From an uncultured Collinsella sp. (GTDB lineage Bacteria; Actinomycetota; Coriobacteriia; Coriobacteriales; Coriobacteriaceae), in NCBI GenBank assembly GCA_900550785.1, contig URTL01000073.1:1-9606 (forward strand): a stretch of 9,606 bases of DNA, written 5' to 3'. Both the position numbers and the translations under genes were made by a program. Positions within the stretch are counted from its first letter, which is position 1; every line of letters starts with the position of its first letter. Positions 6,097 to 9,606 of the stretch are shown here, piece after piece. Under the pieces are notes generated by a model. The model saw only the letters and a program-made list of their open reading frames with translations. It was not told the DNA's origin and searched no databases.

Positions 6097-8184
6097 ATGG
6101 CCGAACTTACTGACCGCTTCGGGACCATGGTGTTCTCTGAGGAAGTCATGAAGGACTACCTCCCCAAGGACATTTGGAAGCGCCTTGCTGCAACCCTCGA
6201 GGGCGGTGAGCCGCTCGACCTGGATGTGGCCAACGCCGTTGCCCATGCCATGAAGGTCTGGGCCATCTCCAAGGGCGCGACGCACTACGCACATTGGTTC
6301 CAGCCTCTTTCGGGCATTACTTCCGAGAAGCACGACAGCTTCCTGGAGCCCAACCACGACGGCACCGCCATTACCAAGTTTACGGGCAAGAACCTCATCC
6401 AGGGCGAGCCCGATGCCTCCAGCTTCCCCAACGGCGGCCTGCGCGCCACCTTCGAGGCCCGTGGCTACACCGCTTGGGATCCCACTAGCCCCGCCTTTAT
6501 CAAGGACGACGTCCTGTGCATCCCCACGGCTTTCTGCTCCTACACGGGCGAGGCCCTGGACAAGAAGACCCCGCTGCTGCGCTCCATGACCGCGCTCTCG
6601 CGTGAGTCCAAGCGCGTTTTGGCGCTGTTTGGCAAGACCCCCAAGAAGGTCGTTCCTTCCGTGGGCGACGAGCAGGAGTACTTCCTGATCAAGAAGGACG
6701 CCTACCGCAAGCGCAAGGACCTGGTCATTACCGGCCGCACCCTCTTTGGCGCCGCTCCCTGCAAGGGCCAGGAGCTCGAGGAGCACTACTTTGGCGCTAT
6801 CCGCCCCACCGTCTCGGCCTATATGAAGGACCTGGACGATGAACTGTGGGCGCTTGGCATTCCCGCCAAGACCAAGCACAACGAGGTTGCTCCCTGCCAG
6901 CATGAGCTTGCCCCCGTCTATGGCGAAGTCAACGAGGCCATCGACCAGAATCTGGTCATGATGGAGAAGATGAAGCTCATCGCCTCCCGCCACGACTTGG
7001 TCTGCCTGCTGCACGAGAAGCCCTTTGAGGGCATCAATGGTTCGGGCAAGCACAACAACTGGTCGCTTGGCACCGAGTCCGAGAATCTGCTCGATCCGGG
7101 CGACACTCCGCTCGACAACCTGCAGTTCATCGTCTTCCTCACCGCGGTGATCGAGGCCGTCGATAGCTATCAGGAGCTCCTGCGTGCCTCCGTTGCCTCG
7201 GCCGGTAACGACCATCGTCTGGGCGCCAACGAGGCTCCTCCGGCGATTATGTCCATCTTCCTGGGCGACCAGCTTACCGAGGTCGTCGAGAAGATCATCG
7301 ATGGCAAGGCTTCCGTCCATGCCACGCGCGGCGTGCTCGACCTGGGCGCCGATACCCTGCCCAAGCTGATGCAGGACAACACCGACCGCAACCGCACCTC
7401 CCCGTTTGCCTTCACCGGCAATAAGTTCGAGTTCCGTGCCTGCGGCTCCGAGCAGAACGTCTCCGACTCCAACCTGGTGCTCGATGCCGCCGTGGCCAAG
7501 TCGCTCAAGTCCTTCGCCGACGCGCTTGAGGGTACGCCCGAGGATGAGTTCCAGGACGCCGCGCTCGAGTACTGCAAGAAGGTCCTGACCGACCACCAGC
7601 GCATCCTGTTCTCCGGTGACGGCTACTCCGACGAGTGGCCCGTTGAGGCCGAGAAGCGTGGTCTTGCCAACAACAAGACCACGGCCGACGCCCTGCCCGC
7701 CTTTGTTTCCGAAAAGGCCATCGCGCTCTTTGAGGAGACGGGTGTCCTGACCAAGGCCGAGGCTCAGTGCCGCTACGACTGCAAGCTCGAGAAGTACAAC
7801 AAGCTCATGAACATCGAGGCTACCACGATGGTTCGCGAGGCGCGTCGTACCTATCGCCCGGTCATTACCGCCTATGCCACCAAGGTCGCTAAGGGCCTTG
7901 AGACTATTCGTGCCGCCGGCGCCGAGGCCGCCATGCAGTGTGAGCAGAACACGCTCAACAAGCTCTGCAACGGCATCACCACCATCAACGACTCCATCAA
8001 GGCGCTCGACGCCGTGCATCAGAAGGCCGAGGGCCTCGATGGTCAGGAGCAGGCCAACGTGTACGCGCACGAGGTCGTTCCCGCTATGGATACGCTGCGC
8101 GCCGCCGTGGATGCCATGGAGGAGATCGTGGCTGCCGACTACTGGCCGGTCCCGACCTACGACGACATCCTGTTCTACGTGTAG
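6097..8184 (+). CDS. glnN: Type III glutamine synthetase
   Basis: This protein makes glutamine from glutamate, ammonia and ATP, the main route of ammonia assimilation. At 695 residues it matches the large GSIII class (about 700), not the 440-470 residues of GlnA. Typical GSIII features: N-terminal FGTMVFSEEVMKDYLP (about 8-23) and HYAHWFQPLSG (about 63-73); metal/glutamate-binding GDEQEYF (190-196; E192, E194); KHNEVAPCQHELAPV (260-274; E263, H269, E270); NGSGKHNNWSL (314-324); and the GSIII block from DRNRTSPFAF to FEFR (430-447). The C-terminal third is helical and GSIII-specific. I chose the ATG at 6097 because of AAGGGAG at 6084-6090 and because the protein then starts like the family; an in-frame ATG at 6034 lacks a ribosome site. 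It stands alone between the structured region and its own terminator. A GlnR-like site upstream suggests nitrogen control. The product should be a cytosolic dodecamer. Confidence 0.97.
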   Translation: MAELTDRFGTMVFSEEVMKDYLPKDIWKRLAATLEGGEPLDLDVANAVAHAMKVWAISKGATHYAHWFQPLSGITSEKHDSFLEPNHDGTAITKFTGKNLIQGEPDASSFPNGGLRATFEARGYTAWDPTSPAFIKDDVLCIPTAFCSYTGEALDKKTPLLRSMTALSRESKRVLALFGKTPKKVVPSVGDEQEYFLIKKDAYRKRKDLVITGRTLFGAAPCKGQELEEHYFGAIRPTVSAYMKDLDDELWALGIPAKTKHNEVAPCQHELAPVYGEVNEAIDQNLVMMEKMKLIASRHDLVCLLHEKPFEGINGSGKHNNWSLGTESENLLDPGDTPLDNLQFIVFLTAVIEAVDSYQELLRASVASAGNDHRLGANEAPPAIMSIFLGDQLTEVVEKIIDGKASVHATRGVLDLGADTLPKLMQDNTDRNRTSPFAFTGNKFEFRACGSEQNVSDSNLVLDAAVAKSLKSFADALEGTPEDEFQDAALEYCKKVLTDHQRILFSGDGYSDEWPVEAEKRGLANNKTTADALPAFVSEKAIALFEETGVLTKAEAQCRYDCKLEKYNKLMNIEATTMVREARRTYRPVITAYATKVAKGLETIRAAGAEAAMQCEQNTLNKLCNGITTINDSIKALDAVHQKAEGLDGQEQANVYAHEVVPAMDTLRAAVDAMEEIVAADYWPVPTYDDILFYV

Positions 8185-8215
8185 AGCGTAACTGACATAT
8201 CGTCACGGTATTGAG

Positions 8216-8250
8216 CCGGGGTCCGCATCGTGCGGGCCCCGGTTTTTGTT
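8216..8250 (+). terminator. Intrinsic terminator of glnN
   Basis: A 12-pair GC-rich stem, CCGGGG-T-CCGCA (8216-8227) with TGCGG-G-CCCCGG (8231-8242, one T-G pair), closes a three-base loop. It is followed by TTTTTGTTT. It begins 31 bases after the glnN stop codon and is a textbook factor-independent terminator. Confidence 0.95.
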
Positions 8251-8299
8251 TGCGAAGGACGCTTTGAAGCCCGTTTTGCCGCCGACTTGCCTAGGTATA

Positions 8300-8533
8300 A
8301 AGGGTTGTGGACAAAAAACGTCAAATATGAGTACTGTCACAAGTCCTGTAGCATTATCTATTTACAAAATATGGGTTGTTACGCAACATATGTCCAAGTA
8401 CATAGCTGATAAACGCCTGCAATTCTTCCGCCGTAGGACCCCTGGCGTCTAAATCGCCTTCTGATGGCATGAAATCGCTGTTACTAAATTGGTAACAGTA
8501 CTCATATTTGCTATTTTTTGCCCACAGGCCCTT
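8300..8533. mobile_element. MITE-like element with imperfect terminal inverted repeats
   Basis: The arms at 8302-8340 and 8492-8530 align as inverted copies without gaps. In the 35-base core (8306-8340 against 8526-8492) 30 positions agree, including an uninterrupted CAAATATGAGTACTGT and a run of six A. Outside this, AAGGG is repeated on both sides with a one-base offset, stretching the arms to about 41 bases. The whole is about 234 bp and visibly AT-richer than the genes around it. It lies between the glnN terminator and the tRNA-Glu terminator, so it interrupts nothing. No target-site duplication is obvious and no transposase lies inside, so if mobile it would depend on one elsewhere. Internally both strands carry short open frames (plus 8305-8409; minus 8354-8470). 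It could instead be a dispersed regulatory or RNA-forming repeat, since a transcript would fold into a long hairpin. Confidence 0.55.
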
Positions 8534-8553
8534 GGACGACAGTGTGATTTAAT

Positions 8554-8581
8554 GCCCTCGGGGTTCGAATCCCGGCGCATG
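8554..8581 (+). other. tRNA T-arm-like scrap
   Basis: CGGGG-TTCGAAT-CCCGG (8559-8575) has the form of a tRNA T-stem and loop, with one G/G mismatch in the stem. No matching 5' half, D-arm or anticodon arm is found in the preceding 100 bases, the downstream bases have no acceptor partner, and no CCA follows. It may be the 3' remnant of a tRNA gene, for example an old integration scar, or a chance resemblance. It is not a working tRNA. Confidence 0.3.
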
Positions 8582-8587
8582 GGTAGC

Positions 8588-8618
8588 AAAAAGCCCGCTA
8601 CCGCGAGGGTAACGGGCT
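8588..8618 (-). terminator. Intrinsic terminator of tRNA-Glu
   Basis: On the minus strand AGCCCGTTACC (8618-8608) pairs with GGTAGCGGGCT (8602-8592) over 11 positions with one T-G pair, around the loop CTCGC, and is followed by a run of T (8592-8588). It lies 12 bases after the encoded CCA of the tRNA. Confidence 0.93.
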
Positions 8619-8630
8619 CTTCAATTCAAA

Positions 8631-8707
8631 TGGTGCCCCCAGCGGGATTCGAACCCGCGATATCCACCTTGAAAGGGTGGCGTCCTTGGCCGCTAGACGA
8701 TGGGGAC
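8631..8707 (-). tRNA. tRNA-Glu (anticodon UUC)
   Basis: The minus strand folds into a full cloverleaf. The acceptor stem is GTCCCCA with TGGGGGC (one T-G), the D-stem GTCT with GGAC, and the anticodon stem CCACC with GGTGG around CTTTCAA, giving anticodon TTC. The T-stem GCGGG pairs with CCCGC around TTCGAAT. The 3' CCA is encoded (8633-8631). Length is 77 including CCA, with a five-base variable region. GTCTAGCGGCCAAGGAC is characteristic of bacterial tRNA-Glu. It reads glutamate codons GAA and GAG and also supplies glutamyl-tRNA for tetrapyrrole synthesis where that route exists. Confidence 0.97.
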
Positions 8708-8717
8708 AGCGGGAAAG

Positions 8718-8726
8718 AGTATAGCA
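8718..8726 (-). promoter_or_regulatory. Extended -10 promoter of tRNA-Glu
   Basis: TGC-TATACT on the minus strand (8726-8718) is an extended -10 element, with TATACT ending ten bases before the mature tRNA 5' end. The 5' leader would thus be only a few bases. No good -35 is seen at 16-18 bases, which an extended -10 can tolerate. Confidence 0.7.
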
Positions 8727-8762
8727 GACTTTTTTAGCCGTTCACATATCGTTGGCAAACTG

Positions 8763-8800
8763 AAAAACTACCACAAAGGTGCCTGTCCCCTTTGTGGTGG
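8763..8800 (-). terminator. Intrinsic terminator of gatD
   Basis: On the minus strand CCACCACAAAGG (8800-8789) pairs with CCTTTGTGGTAG (8779-8768) over 12 positions with one G-T pair. The loop is GGACAGGCA and a TTTTTC tract (8767-8762) follows. It begins eight bases after the gatD stop codon. The loop and shoulder contain GGGGACAGGCACC, which looks like a dispersed repeat hairpin (see findings). Confidence 0.85.
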
Positions 8801-8807
8801 TGAGGTG

Positions 8808-9606
8808 CTAGGGGAGGAGCTTCATGGCGGCGTCGTGGGCGGCGTGCTCGTAGGTGTCGTCGAGGGGCTTGAGCGGCAGCAGGGCGGCGGCCTGTGCATC
8901 GCTACGGTGCTCGAGGGCATGGGCGATCAGCCAGTCGGCGAGTTCGGGGTTTTTGGGCAGCGCCGGCCCGTGCAGGTACGTGCCGATGACGCCCTTGTAG
9001 ATCAGACCCTCAAAGCCATCGTCGCCGTTGTTGCCGGTGCCCGTGACGACGGACGTTCCGAGCGGCGTGGCATCGGCGTCCAAAAGCGTGCGGCCGCCAT
9101 GGTTCTCGAATCCCACAAAGGGCTCAGGTGCCAGATCGGTTTTGACGGCTACGTTGCCGATCAGGCGATCGGAGCCACGTACGGTTTCGGCGGCAATGAC
9201 GCCCAGGCCCTCGATGCGATTTTCGCCCATATAGTACGAACGGCCGAGCAGCTGATAGCTGCCACAGATGGCAAGCAGCGAGCCGCCATCCTCAACATAG
9301 GCCGCGACCTTGTCTTTTTGGGCGAGCAGCTCGTGTGCCACGGCTAGCTGGTCGCGGTCGGAGCCGCCACCCATCATGACAATATCGGCATCGGTCAAAT
9401 CAAGCGTTTCGCCCATACGGACCTCGTCCACGTGCACGGGAATGCCGCGCCAGACGCAGCGGCGCTCGAGCGCGATAACATTGCCGCCGTCGCCGTAGAG
9501 GTTAAGGGCATCGGGATACAGGTAGACGATGCGCAGCGGGCGCGAGAGCTCGACCGGTGCGACGCCGACGGGGACAGCGCTCCCATCGGCGCGTGTTACG
9601 GCGCAG
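8808..9606 (-). CDS. gatD: Lipid II isoglutaminyl synthase, glutamine amidotransferase subunit GatD; 5' end cut by window edge
   Basis: The minus-strand frame is open from the right edge to the stop at 8810-8808, showing 265 residues. GatD hydrolyses glutamine and passes ammonia to MurT, which amidates the second-position D-glutamate of the lipid II stem peptide. It is a CobB/CobQ-type class I amidotransferase. Visible motifs (fragment numbering): YPDALNLYGDGGNVIAL (30-46), MMGGGSDRDQ (77-86), LAICGSYQLLG (111-121) with nucleophile C114, VGFENHGGRT (164-173), and IGTYLHGPALPKNPELADWL (207-226) with the expected catalytic H212. Order and spacing follow S. aureus GatD closely. At least 24 residues precede the point where the known protein begins, and no ATG, GTG or TTG occurs in them, so the start lies beyond the window. 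MurT would be the expected gene upstream, out of view. The gene has its own terminator just downstream. Confidence 0.92.
   Translation of the reverse strand, partial: CAVTRADGSAVPVGVAPVELSRPLRIVYLYPDALNLYGDGGNVIALERRCVWRGIPVHVDEVRMGETLDLTDADIVMMGGGSDRDQLAVAHELLAQKDKVAAYVEDGGSLLAICGSYQLLGRSYYMGENRIEGLGVIAAETVRGSDRLIGNVAVKTDLAPEPFVGFENHGGRTLLDADATPLGTSVVTGTGNNGDDGFEGLIYKGVIGTYLHGPALPKNPELADWLIAHALEHRSDAQAAALLPLKPLDDTYEHAAHDAAMKLLP

Noticed and set aside
6046..8070. A 674-codon open frame antisense to glnN
   Set aside because: Same effect: complement of a GC-rich coding sequence, Gly/Val/Leu-rich product with no family motif, and no ribosome site.
8489..8737. An 82-codon plus-strand frame across the tRNA-Glu region
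   Set aside because: Its product contains the PAGFEPA-type string that arises from reading a tRNA T-arm backwards; it is an artefact of the tRNA gene.

Overview
The window is GC-rich, bacterial, and mostly coding. It looks like a Gram-positive anaerobe, most likely an actinobacterium of the Coriobacteriia; Collinsella is my best guess. The grounds are strong G/C at third codon positions, a type III glutamine synthetase, a GatD-type peptidoglycan amidase, a MetH split in the way common in anaerobic Gram-positives, and clear AGGAG ribosome sites. The taxon is inference and not a database result.

Left part (1-5670, all minus strand). This is a one-carbon/methionine block that reads right to left. 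metF (methylenetetrahydrofolate reductase) overlaps by one base (TAATG) a separately encoded MetH reactivation-domain protein. Nine bases later comes a cobalamin-dependent methionine synthase (metH) that lacks that reactivation domain. MetF supplies 5-methyl-THF, MetH passes its methyl group to homocysteine through cobalamin, and the middle protein should re-methylate oxidised cobalamin with S-adenosylmethionine. After a hairpin-containing gap comes a PFL/DUF711 (UPF0210) family protein of unknown function, cut by the left window edge about ten residues before its expected end.

Middle (5671-6096). This is a 426-base divergent intergenic region. It holds an 8+8 inverted repeat on the metF side and several successive hairpins on the glnN side. 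One of these, at 5980-6017, is both a near-perfect palindrome and a four-box arrangement resembling the actinobacterial GlnR operator.

Right part. glnN (type III glutamine synthetase, plus strand, 6097-8184) ends at a strong intrinsic terminator. The next 380 bases hold a compact AT-richer element of about 234 bp with imperfect terminal inverted repeats (MITE-like), followed by a tRNA T-arm-like scrap. On the minus strand follow a tRNA-Glu(UUC) gene with its own extended -10 promoter and terminator, and then gatD (glutamine amidotransferase subunit of lipid II isoglutaminyl synthase) with a terminator hairpin; gatD runs off the right edge.

No CRISPR array, phage gene or intact transposase is present. 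The least explained material is the inverted-repeat element after glnN and the structured glnN leader.
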